From contig BTRK01000002.1 in the NCBI GenBank assembly GCA_036245805.1, forward strand, positions 28,885,067-28,949,066: DNA of 64,000 bases, in the 5' to 3' direction. The notes beneath the pieces were generated by a model. That model saw nothing but the letters and a program-made list of their open reading frames with translations, searched no databases and was not told the origin of the DNA. A program made the translations under genes and the position numbers. Positions 24,445-37,800 of the stretch are shown piece after piece; within the stretch, counting starts at the first letter, position 1; every line of letters begins with the position of its first letter. The stretch is from Pristionchus mayeri. Lineage: Eukaryota > Nematoda > Chromadorea > Rhabditida > Neodiplogasteridae.

Positions 24445-27400
24445 CTAGAATTCCGGTAATGAACACATTACAGTTTGAGGGAAGTCATCACACAAACATA
24501 CTTCATCACACAAGGGGCACTTCAGCGTTTTCTTATCCGTATATATTTCCATGGAATTAATCCGTATAATCTGAAAATGATCAAAAACATAACCATTGAA
24601 AGAAATTTTGCAATATGTATGTTAAGTATTTCGATATTAAAGTTACCCAACACCCTTGATTTTTTTTTAATTTTCGCGCTTTTTTGATAGGTGAGAGAAT
24701 ATGCAAAAGGAAAAGGTGAGAGAATATGCAAAAAAAGAGAGCGGCCGTGATTAAACATGGGCGAAAATTGAAATAATTTAAAGAGTGTTAGGTCACTTTA
24801 AAGGAAAAATGATAACTTTTCCTATATTTTCGACAAGTTCCGGTTCGAATTTCTTTACAAAAGATATATTTTTATCCTATTTACTATTCTTTATTTTCCA
24901 TAGTAAATGTACCCTCATATTTTAATAAACTCTCTTAATTTCCCACCATATATCCACGCACATACATAACACAATTTTATTCAGAAATATGTCCGATATT
25001 GTGCCCTTGTAATCTATGAGAGGATGTATAGTCAGTGTATGTTTGGAGTGAACTGATGAATTACATTTTCAATGAAGTATTCAGAGCTAAGCAAAACGCA
25101 GTGCACACAATAAACGCAATACAAAAAAATGCACGGTACCTCCTTATGCTGAACTCTGACGTGCCAACCTAGATTGAAAATAGTGTGGAAGAATATGTCA
25201 CACTGAGAGCACATGTAGACTTCGGCACCTGATTTACCAACATTAATATTTAAAAAACTTCATTATTAATCATTATACACTTTATCTAACATCAATAAAA
25301 ATGAGCAAACTTCGAAAAAAATCCAAAATTGAATATTCAATAATATTTCGAGGATTCCAAAACACCGTCATTTGCATGGAATATATATATTGTATTTATA
25401 TTGCATGGAATATCATGTAGACAAACCTGGATGCGTTCGCATGTGTAACACGAAAGTATGCTTGTTGTTCAATTTCTTGCCACACTCAGAACAAAGAAAT
25501 GACTTTATTGATTCCAGGTCTTCCAGTCCCTCCGTCTTTATATCAACGAAATTGTCCATCGGTTCCCCTTTCATTTCCACGGGCACTCCTTTGACCTCAT
25601 TCGATACATCGAACGCAGATGAGGGAGCATCCTCTTCTCCAGTAGAAAGATCCTGAACCGGGAGTGTATTTGGGAACCGTGGAGCAAGTTCAAAACAAAA
25701 ATATCTGCAAACTGACCAAGAAGATGGGCATTGCATCAGGGCGGAGATCAACGTGAGATGAGTGGTGAATTATGTCGGTAGGAAGGAAGTGACTTGCACA
25801 GAGGTACGGAGACTCGGTTGTACTCAGTAGTTCCATCAGAGATTGCCGTCCTTGCGTAGTCCAACGAACTGATTTCACCCATCGTGTTCGTTTGTACTCA
25901 TCAGCAGTGAATGGGAGCATCTCGGGCAGGCAACACTCGCGATTACAGACAATGCACTTGCGAAGTTGCGCCTGGGTCAATAGGAAAATGTAAGATTAAT
26001 GATTAAATTAGGTATAATCATACATGCCCACGCCGCCGGCGACCCCCATGACCCCCTATTCATGGATGCGCACTGCCCAACACATTTTTTGTTGGGCAGT
26101 GCGCAACGACGTATAGGGGGTCATGGTCAAAAATAGTGGTGGGGGTTGATGTTCGATCGACATTTGGTACCATGCCCAACATCATCTACAGTAACTCCAT
26201 TGTTATTTGTCGGCTACCGTAACCCGATCTACAGTATCCCAGATACGGTATGCACACCACATGGTAGCAAACGAGCCGATACTTGGCCGTACAGGCATGG
26301 ATGACCTTCGGCCGGAATACTGTAATCCACATACAGTATCCTTGATACCGTAACCCGATCTACAGTATCCCAGATACGGTATGCACACCACATGGTAGCA
26401 AACGAGCCAATACTCTGCCGTACAGGCATGGATGACCTTCGGCCGGAATGCCGTAATCCACATACAGTATCATTGATACCGTAACCCTGGCTCACTACGA
26501 AAAACGAACCATGAACTGACTTTATTTCTAAAATAGGCGCTAAAAATCCGTTCTTTGCTGTTATAAGTACAACTCTTCGAGCAAAATTTTTTAAGAACAA
26601 TTTCATCATGTAATTATAGCCGAGTGGTTAAAGCACTTGTCTAGCAAACATGAGGTTATGGGTTCGAGTCCGGTCGGCGGTAAACACATTTGCCAAGTTT
26701 TGGGAAGTTTGGAAAAGTGAAGTGGGGCTACCGAAACCTTGCCTATAGTATCCCGATTCGGTAGTTCAACTTCAGTGCGCTGGGTCACATACATGATTTG
26801 ATTACGTATTAGTATCGCGATCAAACTGCCAATATTGCGGGTTGTTTCTTAATAAAATTCGTTATTTTATTAACGATTTTATCCGAAAATGCAGATTTCG
26901 CTATTTTTGACTGATTTTTCACTTTATTGTTTGAATAATCGTTTTCGGAATCAACTGACTTGTTTTCAAAAACAAAATTAACCGTCATGTTTCAAAAGCA
27001 AAACTTTTTAACTAGACTTTTTTAATAATATTCACTTATACTGAGCTTCTTCTTTTCCATTTAATTTTGTTCTGTGTCATGATTACCGCTATTGCCATTA
27101 AAATCTGTTTTTCACCAACGGAATATGCCTCGGATGGTCAAAATTCAAAACAAATCTCGAATGTTTTTCCAGAAATCTCCTTCAAAAATGTTTCCGTGCG
27201 GGACATATGGAACCGGGATACTGTAGGCAAAGTTTCGGTAGCCCCACTTCACTTTTCCAAACTTCCCAAAACTTGGCAAATGTGTTTACCGCCGACCGGA
27301 CTTGAACCCACAACCTCATGTTTGCTAGACAAGTGCTTTAACTACTCGGCTATAATTACATGATGAAATTGTTCTTTTTTGCTCGAAGAGTTGTACTTAT

Positions 27401-28480
27401 AACAGCAAAGAACGGATTTTTAGCGCCAATTTTAGAAATAAAGTCAGTTCATGGTTCGTATTTCGTAGTGAGCCAGGGTTACGGTATCAATGATGCTTTA
27501 TGTGGATTACGGTATTCCATCCGAAGGTCATCCGTGCCTGTATACGTCGTTGCGCACTGCCCAACAAAATGGCATGAATAGGGGTTCATGGATGCGCACT
27601 GCCCAACAAGCCGCCGCCAGTGGTGGGCAACTATGGGTATAATCGATAACCTAAGAACTCACTCGCTCCGCAGCGATTTCTCCTTCATCAGAACGTTCGA
27701 TTACTGAAGTAGAGGACTCTCGTTGATTCTCCTCCTCCTCATCATCTTCTGGATACGGAGGAAAGTATTGCGTCTTTGGCGGTTCTTTCAGCCCGTTATT
27801 GAGTCGAAGCTGCAACTATTTTATAAGCATAGAACGTTATGAGAAAGTTGAAACCAAATAATCAATTTTATTACGTTGTAAACTTACATGTTCACGAGTA
27901 ACGAGGTTCTGATTGTGCGTCGTGTGAGGATCGATTGATTGATCTTCTTTATATCCTTCCAATTCACTGAAGTGAGCCAAAATAAATTATACGAAATATA
28001 TTATAATGGTATTTATAATTCCCATTTCAAAATTTTCAGAACATTACATTACTGCCACCTGCTTTTAATAAAAATTGCATTATTAACCATCAAGTTATTA
28101 ATTGTGCACATATAAAACAGAAATGGAGAATCAATTCATTTACAAGGTCTCCTACTAGAACATGAGATAGACGGCTCGCTTTTTATCATACTTCTCCTCC
28201 TCCTCATCATCATCATCTTCTGGATACGGAGGAAAAAATTGCGGCATTGGCGATTCTTTCAGCCCATTCTCGAGCAGAGGCTGCAAATATTTAAAAATAT
28301 GAAACGATTTGACAAACTTGAAATGATTTTAAAAAAGTAATGAGAGAATGGAAACAAATATTGGGAAGCCGACCTTGAGCAACCAGCACTTCAAAATTTA
28401 ACTAAGTAAATTTCATATAATTTTTGAAAGAAAAAATAAAATAATAATGGCAAGAGAAAACTGACTCGTTTCGCAGCCAT
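24445..28480 (-). CDS. THAP plus C2H2 protein, tandem duplicate of D (gene E)
   Basis: Eight exons, 341 codons plus stop: 28480-28466, 28280-28192, 27966-27888, 27809-27663, 25971-25717, 25652-25427, 25228-25140, 24570-24445 (TAG). The first seven match gene D exon for exon. MAAKR start; two PPYPED-type acidic exons; THAP domain at residues 111-195 (CIVC, 48 residues, CASH, DAMPIF); finger FLCSECGKK; finger YMCSQCDIF. The region after the THAP exon is spliced at GTCAG...TTCAG in both copies; in D it can also be read straight through, in E it cannot, which supports the intron. The last exon differs from D: it has only the CPLC half of a finger and ends soon after, so the 3' end looks truncated or replaced. 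The fourth intron holds a 1.6-kb foldback. Confidence 0.8.
26022..27636. repeat. Foldback element carrying two tRNA-like arms
   Basis: Arms near 26505-26840 and 27090-27475 are reverse complements; outer parts contain two tandem copies of a roughly 120-base ACGGTATGCACACCACATGG unit (26215-26480). Lies in an intron of gene E. Confidence 0.8.
26611..26686 (+). repeat. tRNA-like sequence (A and B boxes), with a mirrored copy at 27285-27360
   Basis: TAGCCGAGTGGTTA matches an A box and GGTTCGAGTCC a B box. The 5' and 3' ends do not pair into a 7-bp acceptor stem, so I call it tRNA-derived repeat sequence, not a working tRNA gene. Confidence 0.6.
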
Positions 28481-28831
28481 TTTCCGTTAGGCAAACCGAC
28501 GACTTGAGCAATTAACGAGATCTGTCGATTCTGAAAAAATACACCACCATTGGGATGGTGTCATAATTGTATATCGCTTTTATACCAAGGTATGCCAGCA
28601 ACGTATTTGAACGTGTTTGCGATTACACAAGATATTGCGCATGAACTCTTTATCTGATGAAAATAAACAAATATTTAATTGAACTCCAGCATAAAATCGT
28701 GTGAAAAACAGTTAGATCAGAACAAGATGATACAACAGTAAGACGAGCATCACGTATTAACAACAAAAAAGTCTATTAGTGGAATATCGGCAACGAGATT
28801 CTGGAGAAAAGGTACTATAAATTACGATACT

Positions 28832-31800
28832 CTACTTCGCCGTATGCTTATCCCACTCCAGACTGAAGATTTCAGTGTCACTCCAATCAATCGGCGCTTT
28901 GGTGAACTTAACTTTCTTTTCCTCACTTGCTTCACCTTCATTCTCATTATCGAATCCCTCTTGAACCCAATTGATGGATCCATTTGATAACTTCTGAAAA
29001 AAAGAACTTGTATTCCATCAAGGGAATACTTTTGTCTGATTATTTTGTTAGTGTAAGAAATTAGTCACTTCAAGGATATTTGTCCACATTCTTAAACAAT
29101 TCATTTCTAGGTACTTTCCGATGGAATTTCCTATTCTGACAGGGCTAGGGCTAAGTCCTGCTAAGGTTACGTATGTAAAGGGCAGAGATTGGAAACAGTA
29201 CAGTCGTACAGAAATAAGGAGCGGTCTTAACATATCAGGTTGGTCCATAAGTTTCTGACTATTTTCATGTTCGGACATTTTGACCTTCCCTGTCCAACGA
29301 ATTCAGTCAATCAACTAATGGTTATGCATAGTTGATGAAGGCTTGGGAATACTTTTTACGCGACGCAATATCGGGCCAATTCAATCAGCAAGGATGACAC
29401 TATTCACAGTCAAAATCTACTTCGTGCTTGATTTTCAACACTCTTCAATTGATCGTAAATCCAATGGCAGAAGAGATTAAGACAAAAGCGATGTATTGTT
29501 GAGAAGCCTATTACAGGTACATAAAATTTGACACTTCGGAAGTTCTGGTCCTCTGAATCCTCGCTTAAAATTTTGGCCAAATCAATAAACTACGCCAATT
29601 GGAAAATGCTTGTTTTATATTTTCTGGCACTGTACTCGTATAGGTCAACCTCGAGAGGTCAATAGTCGCTCATTATTTTCTAACTTCCTACCTTAGTACA
29701 TATTTATATTTAGGAGCAGATTCATAGATCAATAGGTAATTAGGATATTTCGGAACTGCGATGTAGAAATTGAAACATTGAAATCAGCACTTTTTGTTGT
29801 TTCTCTCTTCTCACTCGCAATGAAGACCGAGTTGTTCACGTTTAAATGAACAAGCAACTCTTGCCCTACTGCATATATGTTGGGCAGATTCAGGAGGTCT
29901 CAAATATTTGAGAAGTTGAGCTCAACCAAAAACACCGAAAAACGCTATTTTCGGTAGTTTTGATATGAAAATAATTTTCTCACGTTCAATAACCGCTATA
30001 TTCAATGTAAATGTTTTACGGTACTCCACCACTACTGACGTCGCTAAAACTATATAGAAATTGCAGGCAATCGAAATAGGCCAGGAGAAATTATGAAAAA
30101 TAAAAAGTCAGAAACTTATGGACCAACCTAATACAAGAAGTATCAGATATTCACCTCGTTGAAGTAGATTAGATTTGCCAGATTGTGTTTGTTGGGGAGG
30201 CCGAAGAATAAAGACGAATCGGAGCAATCGCAGATGGCAATGCGAGAGATGGGGAACGAGTCGAGTTTACAGATGAAATTAATGATGATGGCTACTGAAA
30301 AGCAAATTGTCACTGTGAAAAGAAGCTAAACATAAATGTTTGTCATCTTTTGTGAACATGATTGATTAATTTCAGGGATCTCTTGCAACAAACGTATAAT
30401 TATTAACTTATCACGATAGGGTATCCATTATATTATTTATAAAACTTACAATATCAAATTAGAAAAATGAATAATTATAAATTACGCACCAGGGTCGTCG
30501 TGAAAATCATGAGCTCTGGTGGAGAAACCGAGTTGTTCGGCGCGAGAAGCGATTGAGAGGATGAGAGGACTCAAAAAATTGGTTTCTTTCGGGAAAATCA
30601 TAAGAGCGTTCTGAAAGTTCACGTTGAACATTTAATGATTGGACTCACGCAGTGACGTCATCGAGATTCTGCACATCAAGACAGAGTTGGTCGATGGTCG
30701 AATGGCGCAGAATCTGCTCGGCCAGAGAGAGATTCGCCGTCGTGAGAGGGGCGCGCCCGTAAGAGCCAGCTACGACAGCACTGATTGGAGAGGAGAGAAG
30801 GTCGGACACCTGAGAAGAGGATTTCCGATCGATCGGAAGATCATCTGTGAAGCGTTTCTGCATTTCACTATAATATGACATTTAAAGCCATAGGGAGTTG
30901 TACTTTCGTCATGTGGTGTTGAAAATCACCACAAAGATCGGATCCTTGTCACTCATTCTGTTTGAATAAAAGTAGGCAAAGATCCGATCTTTCCAATGAT
31001 TTTTTAACATCGCTCCATAACTGTGACGCAGCAACCAACACATAATTGGATCGAAAGAGAGTTATGCACTTGTCCTACCTGCTCAATGACGGGGTCCTCT
31101 GGTCCACTGATGGTCACTCGCAGAATGGGCACCTCTCCTTCAGGAATATCGTTGTGTTGTCCCATCGACCGCTTGAATCTTCCCCAATCCAGATGGGAAA
31201 CATCGTAGAATGGGAGATTGATGGGGAGGAGGAATATCACCACCCTCAGACCCGCCTATAAATGTGCCAATACCGTTGAAAGAAGCAAGGGAGTGTCGAA
31301 TCAAAAAATGGGTGCGCCGTTCCAAGCTCACCTTAGAATTTTTCAGACGTACAGAGTGGAATGCCGGTCGATTCTTCTTTTTGTGCAAGAACTCCATCAC
31401 TAAAGATCGGAACTGAGACGAGACCTGCAATGTCAACATGGTGCCTTTTATGCCCCATATATAATAGGCCCTAAGTCCGATCTTAAAAAACTTAGTCATT
31501 ATGTCAACTGGGTACAGCTATTATGTATTTGCGAAACAGAAACGTTTTCGCTCTTTATGCACACGATCATGTCTATGCAAAGGTAATAAATGAAAAATGT
31601 TAACTGCAGAAGCAACGATAACGTACCTGGAAGAAATTGCTCAGATCGAGGCATTCGTAATCGGTACGCAGGTATGAGCAAAGTAGCTCGAAAGCCGGCC
31701 GCGCTTTCGACGGAAGAATCCCCCAACTGAAAAATGCGGGAGAAAAATAAACCGAAAATATCTATCCGTGAACAACAAAGAACGAGTTTGCACTATTACT

Positions 31801-32148
31801 TGGAAAGGTCGGAGGGGCTTTCGATTCCCTCGTTGTGCTGGATGCCAGTGACACTGGGACGATCAGAGAGCTAAAATGAAGTAAAACGATAATGAAAGCA
31901 CAAGAGATCCATAAAAGTGATGTATTAACGAGATGGTAGGGAAATGGCAATGATTGTGTTCCATGCTGCGCTTAATTTTCAGGTTCTTCTTAGAAGGGCA
32001 ATTAGGCACAACACGAAATAAAATTTAAATTTCTAATAATTATCATAATGATGATTAAGGCATTGGATAGTTCAAAATGTACCTCATCCATATCGGACTG
32101 CAGCTTCAGCTGCGACGCGGATGTATCAGAAGAGAAAGTGTTGTCCAT
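28832..32148 (-). CDS. F-box-like family protein F1
   Basis: Nine exons, 365 codons plus stop: 32148-32083, 31870-31800, 31726-31627, 31424-31332, 31255-31079, 30857-30649, 30569-30490, 30294-30155, 28993-28832 (TAG). Residues about 46-80 (WGILPSKARPAFELLCSYL, then CLDLSNFFQVSSQFR) have the spacing of an F-box, which would link the protein to SCF ubiquitin ligase through Skp1 (inference). Next comes the family exon FLLPINLPFYD...GPEDPVIEQ, then leucine-rich exons, and a C-terminal exon beginning KLSNGSINWV. Start ATG follows a TTTTCAG acceptor by 12 bases, suitable for a spliced leader. A 900-bp mariner-like element sits in the last intron. Same strand and about 300 bases downstream of F2. 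Confidence 0.75.
29235..30131. mobile_element. Non-autonomous mariner-like element 2 (897 bp)
   Basis: TIR TCAGGTTGGTCCATAAGTTTC with complement at the right end, TA on both sides. No transposase. In the last intron of F1. Confidence 0.85.
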
Positions 32149-32455
32149 ATTGTGGGTCTCCTGAAAATAATATGCGTTCACATATTGTCTTTCATTTTAT
32201 CTTTAAAAATAAATAATCATATTTGACTAAAGAAGATATATTTTAGTGTTTTATGTAAGTAAGGTATTGAAACAACGAGGTTCCACGTTTATTCAATAAA
32301 AAGAAAAATGGGGCATACCAAATTTAGTTTTATCGTATGAAAACAAGTAAAAACATAACAGAGACAGATGCTGGATGAATGAGAATACTGTGAACGACCG
32401 GAAAAAAATTGAAACAACATTGAAAAGAGGACTGAGTACAGGTGGCCCACTCTTC

Positions 32456-34115
32456 TTACACGTTCTTATGCCATGAAAGGGATCTAATGGGGGTATTGGG
32501 AAGGAGAAATGATCCCGTCGTGCTCTTCCTGTCCATGTTCCCCGTCTCGACCCATTCGAACGAGCCATCCACGAGCTTCTGTAAAATTTTAATTTTAATT
32601 TAAAAATAAGCAACAAAAGCAAAATATTTTTTAAAGTTATAAGATAAGATAAATTGTGAATAACCTGGACGAGGAAGTTCCGCCAGAAGGAGTGAGAGAG
32701 GTCGATGAAAAGGAGATTAAGATTTTCCTCTGTGAGGTGAACATCCGTGACGGTCAGCGATGCTAGCTGAGAAATGAATGCTCCTGAACAGAGACTCATT
32801 AATTCGAAAAATAAGCTAATCTTCCCCCCAGAACCTCTCATTCACTCATTTCTCACAAGGCAACTAAAAATTCTCTATTCAATCTTTGTATTGAACACGA
32901 TTTCAGCAATAAATATATTTCTTTTAAACGTTAATAGGAATACAAATAGCCGATACTAAAGAGAACAGTTCACTAACCCGGATCGTCAAGCTGCGGCTCA
33001 TTATCCAAATGAACAGTGAATTCTTTAGCACAAGAGGCGATGCCGATTATTGAGGAACTGAAAACATAAGGGTAGCATGTTTTATCTTCTCAACAGTGGA
33101 TATGATTTGAGCGCAATATTACAATTAAAGTATGTAGTGCAACTGAATTTAAGTACATACAATACAATACATTGTCTGCTTACATGGTGGTTTCAACCAG
33201 ATTCGTGCTGATGAGCTTGAAATGGTCAATGATCGAATTGCGTAGAAGATTCGCACACAACGAGAGATCATTTGACGAGATATCACCCCACCCAATAATC
33301 TCGACCTCTTTGATCGCTCCATAAATAAGGATGAAAACCTAAAAAAATTCAATAATCAGAAATATTAATTAACTATTCCCAAATCACAATAACACACAAA
33401 CGACGCATGCCTGACCTGCTCAACCATGGGATCCTCTGCTCCAGTTAGCGTCAGAAGTAGATGGGGATGAGTGTAGCCGATCAATTGGGTGAATCGACCC
33501 TCGGTCAGATTAGAGCTGTCGAGAAAGGGAAGGTTCGAGGGGAAGACGGAAATCGTCAAGCACAGGCCGTCCTGTGGTTAGAATGGATATGACAAAAAGT
33601 AATGAATGAACAAAACACAGTTCGTCGATGTCACTTTTGCATGTTATTATGAGGGAATTATTCCATTAAAAATCGCTCAGATATCCCAGCGAGAGCATAT
33701 ATACATGTAAGAACATTTTCAAACTTTCTTTGCATTTCTCGCTCGCACTAAAAAATGTGGAGTTTTGAAATACTCACACGAGTCTTCTCCACACCCACTC
33801 TTCTGAGCGTCGGTCGATTTCTCGCTCTACCCAAGTACTCCATTACCCCACAGCGGAAGTAATATGAGACCTAAAAGCAAGACAAAGCATTATTTTATGT
33901 TATTTTCTCTCCAAAATCGATCGTGTTAAGTTTTTATTCTTTAACAACCAAAATGAGCATGACATTTTTCTAAATCACGTAATCTGAGTACGATCTTATT
34001 CGTAACAATGCAGAATTTTCATGCCTGAGCGAGTTTAGCCAGATCAGCACAATCCCCATCAGTACGGAGATGAAAGCAGATCCGATTGAGAGCTGGCAGC
34101 AGCAGATTTGCCCAT
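32456..34115 (-). CDS. F-box-like family protein F2 (5' end unresolved)
   Basis: Exons 34115-34025, 33870-33778, 33571-33416, 33338-33184, 33057-32978, 32783-32665, 32578-32456 (TAA) join in phase. The first shows WANLLLPALNRICFHLRTD..CADLAKLAQ (F-box-like), then VSYYFRCGVMEYL, the family exon VFPSNLPFLD...GAEDPMVEQ, and C-terminal KLVDGSFEWVETGN. The first exon needs one extra upstream exon: its apparent ATG reads a frame that stops after 18 codons. Only about 130 bases separate its acceptor from the SRP14 stop. The first intron uses a GC donor (CAG|GCATGA). It may be an operon partner of SRP14 or a decaying copy. Confidence 0.65.
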
Positions 34116-34244
34116 CTGAAAATATTGCCTTCGGAGGCTGTAGCGAGACCGAATCGGAAAGTAAATTTAGAAGAATGGATGAATAAAAATGTAAGACCTT
34201 TTAAAAGCGGGGTGATACAATATATGGGGCACTATTTGAATAGT

Positions 34245-34604
34245 TTACGTTTTGGGGGTTCTCTTAGCAGAGTTAGTTTGCTTCTTCTTCGCCTTCTTCT
34301 CGTCCTCTATCTTCTTGACGACTCTCCTCTCCAGATTGTCCATGCTCTCTTTCAAGAGCGAAGTGTAGACAATCGTGAAGTTGGTGACTTCTTTCGCCCT
34401 CACGACAGTCCTGATCTTCTTGTGGCCACAGACGGCGCGGAATAAGACCGAGTGTTCAACGTTGACGCTCTCATCCGGTTTCGGCTTGTTGCGACCGTCA
34501 TATCGTTTCATAGTCACAGAAACGTTCTTGGGACCGCCGGTTCGAGATTCGAAGAAAAACGTTCCAAGCTTCTTGATGAAAATGTCGTTATCCAGCATGG
34601 TCAT
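34245..34604 (-). CDS. SRP14: Signal recognition particle 14 kDa protein
   Basis: 119 codons with no intron. The protein follows the SRP14 pattern: short N-terminal helix (MLDNDIFIKKLGTFF), the strand with MKRYDGRNKPKP, LFRAVCGHKKIRTVV, AKEVTNFTIVYTSLLKESMD, then a lysine-rich tail. SRP14 with SRP9 binds the Alu domain of 7SL RNA in the cytosol and pauses elongation during targeting to the ER. I start at ATG 34604 (MTMLDND); the frame is open further up but that part looks like leader. Only housekeeping gene recognised in the window, lying among expanded families on the same strand. Confidence 0.9.
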   Translation of the reverse strand: MTMLDNDIFIKKLGTFFFESRTGGPKNVSVTMKRYDGRNKPKPDESVNVEHSVLFRAVCGHKKIRTVVRAKEVTNFTIVYTSLLKESMDNLERRVVKKIEDEKKAKKKQTNSAKRTPKT

Positions 34605-34854
34605 GGCGAGTCTCAAAGTTCGGTAAAAAATTATGCAAATAATACAAAAAAGGGAATCAAAGAAATATTCACGCAACGTTCTACAACGTATTCATCATCC
34701 AACAAATAATGCGTATAAAAGTCAACATTTTATTAACAGATTTATAGAAAAATAATCGAACAAAAGGAACTAGATCAACAATAGTAAAATACAAAGACAA
34801 CATGAGGAGGGCAGGACAAATAGGTACAAACGGAGAAGCATATGTATTTGTATT

Positions 34855-37800
34855 CTATCTGGAAGGTCCTGGTTCTTCCATCCATTCCTCATTAGATCCA
34901 TCATCGATGGGAGCAGGCTGAAATGGGAATCGCTTATTGTTCATCTTCTGACCCGAATCCTTCGACTTCTCCTTCAAGATAAAATAAAGTTTTAGTTTTT
35001 GAATGAATTTCCGATTAACTATATTATTTTTATCACAAACTGATACCTCACCTCGATCATCCTCACTTTCACACGTTGGATAGCAGGGGAATTGTCTGTG
35101 AGCGGCTCGACCTGAATTTGATGAAGTGGTGAAACTCAAGTGAGACGAATCACAAGGAACCCTGTGGTTCGTCTCACTTGAGTGAACCTCGTTAGTTCTT
35201 TTCCGCTAGAAAATATGCAAATACCTTACATCGAACTTCGCACTGTGCAGTTGGCATTAGAGATACCTCGTCGCCTATGCTAAGTACAAATTTTTATAAG
35301 CTCACCATTCAGTCAAAAACCGCTTATTCTCCTATCTACTACAGTAATCCTATCGTACATCGAGTGTGGGAGGAAGTGGCTAATAGCATTACCTGATTTT
35401 TCAAGGGGAAGTGTCTCGGACAGACTATCGCACTTCTCTCTTGCTTGATGTAAAGCTCCGTTTTAGCTCGTTGTTGAGGCGTTAGCTGAATATTATTATC
35501 AATCATAAGAATCCTACAAAGAACGATGCAACATAGACAGATTGGTGAAATAGACTTCATTAGGCAAATAGAACAAAATATTTTTGCTGAAATCATTCGA
35601 TTGAATAACTGAAGCATATTAGTACCTCAATAAGTCTACTGAAGAAGGCCGAGGCATGCGAAGATTGAACTGGAGAACAGTAGCATTTCATCGTCTGCTC
35701 GCCACACAAATCGCACATACGAGAGCATTCAAAGTGGTTCAAACACACAATGAGGCCATTTTGTGGAAGTTTGAGAAACCTCCGGACCGTATTGATTTGT
35801 TGGATGTTTAACTGAAAATGTTGACGTTTAAGAGGCCGGATCGGAGAACAGTCACCACCCCCTGACATTGCGCCAGGATTTTCGATTCAGGCCTTGATAC
35901 TCATAGGACCTAGAGTGCATAGGGTGTTTATTTGAAATTTCACAGAGATACCGCATGAATCGGGCAAAGCGGCCAGCCATGTGAGGGTACAGTGAAATAT
36001 GATGAAAATTCATATTTTCTCAACGGATCAAGCTAGACTCAAAATTCAGTTTGCGTTATGTTAGGCTACACCCAAGTGTTCTGAGACGATATTGACATCG
36101 AATTTGGATCGATTTGAATGGGATAATTTCTTCCGGTTTTTCACTTTTCTATAGTTTTTATCTCGTTGCAGACGTTTCGGCGTATAATTTCCAATACCAT
36201 GGTGCAGCTCAGTAGCCCACATCTTATGTGAGTACATCGCGGATTGAATACACTCCTTAGTAAGTCACGAAAAATCGAAATGAAGATCGGGTGGTCACAA
36301 CCGACCCTATAAATTTTACGTTTTCAGTAGAGTTTTGCGCGGCAATAGCCCAATCTAGCTTGAAAATGTAATTTTCACGCTATTGAAGTTAGATGGTATG
36401 GAAAAATGGGTGATTCGTAAAGATCTAAAAAATAGGTTTTCTCAACCTCGATAATTGCAATTTTCGTGCTTTTTTTTTGGAGCCACTTCAAGCGATTTTA
36501 CAGTCGTCGATAAACGATTACGCTAGGTGGTGTAGTGCGGTGAGGCCGACTACTGTTTGGACTACCTATCCCTGCTGTCCAAGGTGCTTCTAGGGAACGA
36601 TACATTTCGCGACCTGGGTCACTGCCAATTTACCGACCCCGGAGGGATAGAGGGCTTGGTCTGCCTCGGCGGGGGATCGAACTCAGGTCCCTTCTATAGC
36701 GAGTGGCGCCTCACACCACTGCGCCACCACGCCGGCGCCACTGCGCCACCACGCCGACTGCGCCACCTTTTTAGAGACGAAGTGGTGTAGTGGTCTATGG
36801 CGCGCCCTCCCATTCCATCCCACCCGGGTTCGATTCCCGGTCGTGACACCGTCTCCGCCTCACCAAGGCGCCTCACCAAGGCGCCTACCCATTGGGGAAG
36901 GGGAATTGGTAGTCGTGACTAGATCACGCAGGTAAATAGGTCTGGCGAAAGGTGGGCACTCCGGACTGAATCCGCCCAAATTGACACTGGCCTAGCAGTG
37001 TTCTCCCGCGAGCTGGTCTCGAAGACGGGATGTACTTTCGTGCATAACTATCTAATTAAGTTGTGCCATTGATCACAAGGTACATTTCGCACTAGACACC
37101 ACTGTGAGTAAGAAATTGTAGAAATTATTATATGTAATCTGTCCAACTTCGTGAAATTGTCATTTGAATTTGCGAAATACGTAAAGTCGAAAATCAAAAT
37201 AATGCGATTTTGACGATTTTTTCAGGAAAATATACCAGACTTCAACGTTTTGCTGCAGCATATCACCAGATAAGTCAATATTTGGTGACAGAATCGATGT
37301 TTCAATAACTTCTAAAATTTCGGCATTTCGCAGACTTCGGATTATCGAAATTTAAGCTCCGAAAATTGAACCTGTTATAGTGTTCACAAACACCTACTGT
37401 ACTAAAAAATTTGTTGACACTCCATCGAATAACACCAGCACATATTAAAGCTCCTACGGATCTGCGAATGTGTTTTTTAATCGCCCGATCATGCAATATT
37501 AGTGATATGGAGTGCAACAACATTCATTTTCCGACTTATTTTATGTACATATTCGTTCGCTTTTTGCATGGAAAATGTTCATTTGAATTATGGAACAAGG
37601 AAATAATGCGCTTGAAATGAATTTCATATGTTTAAAAATTTTCAAATTTTGAAAAAATAAAAATATTTTTTTTCAAATACATTTAAACTTCGAATCTGTC
37701 ACCAAATATGGACTTGCCTGGTGATGTGTTGCACAAAAACGTTAAAGTCTGGTATTTTTCCCGTTAAAGTCTGGTATTTTTTACATATAATTATTTCTAC

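Noticed and set aside
26611..26686. Functional tRNA gene
   Set aside because: A and B boxes are present but no acceptor stem pairs, and the copy is mirrored inside a foldback.
36557..36790. 77-codon frame
   Set aside because: Lies wholly in SINE sequence.
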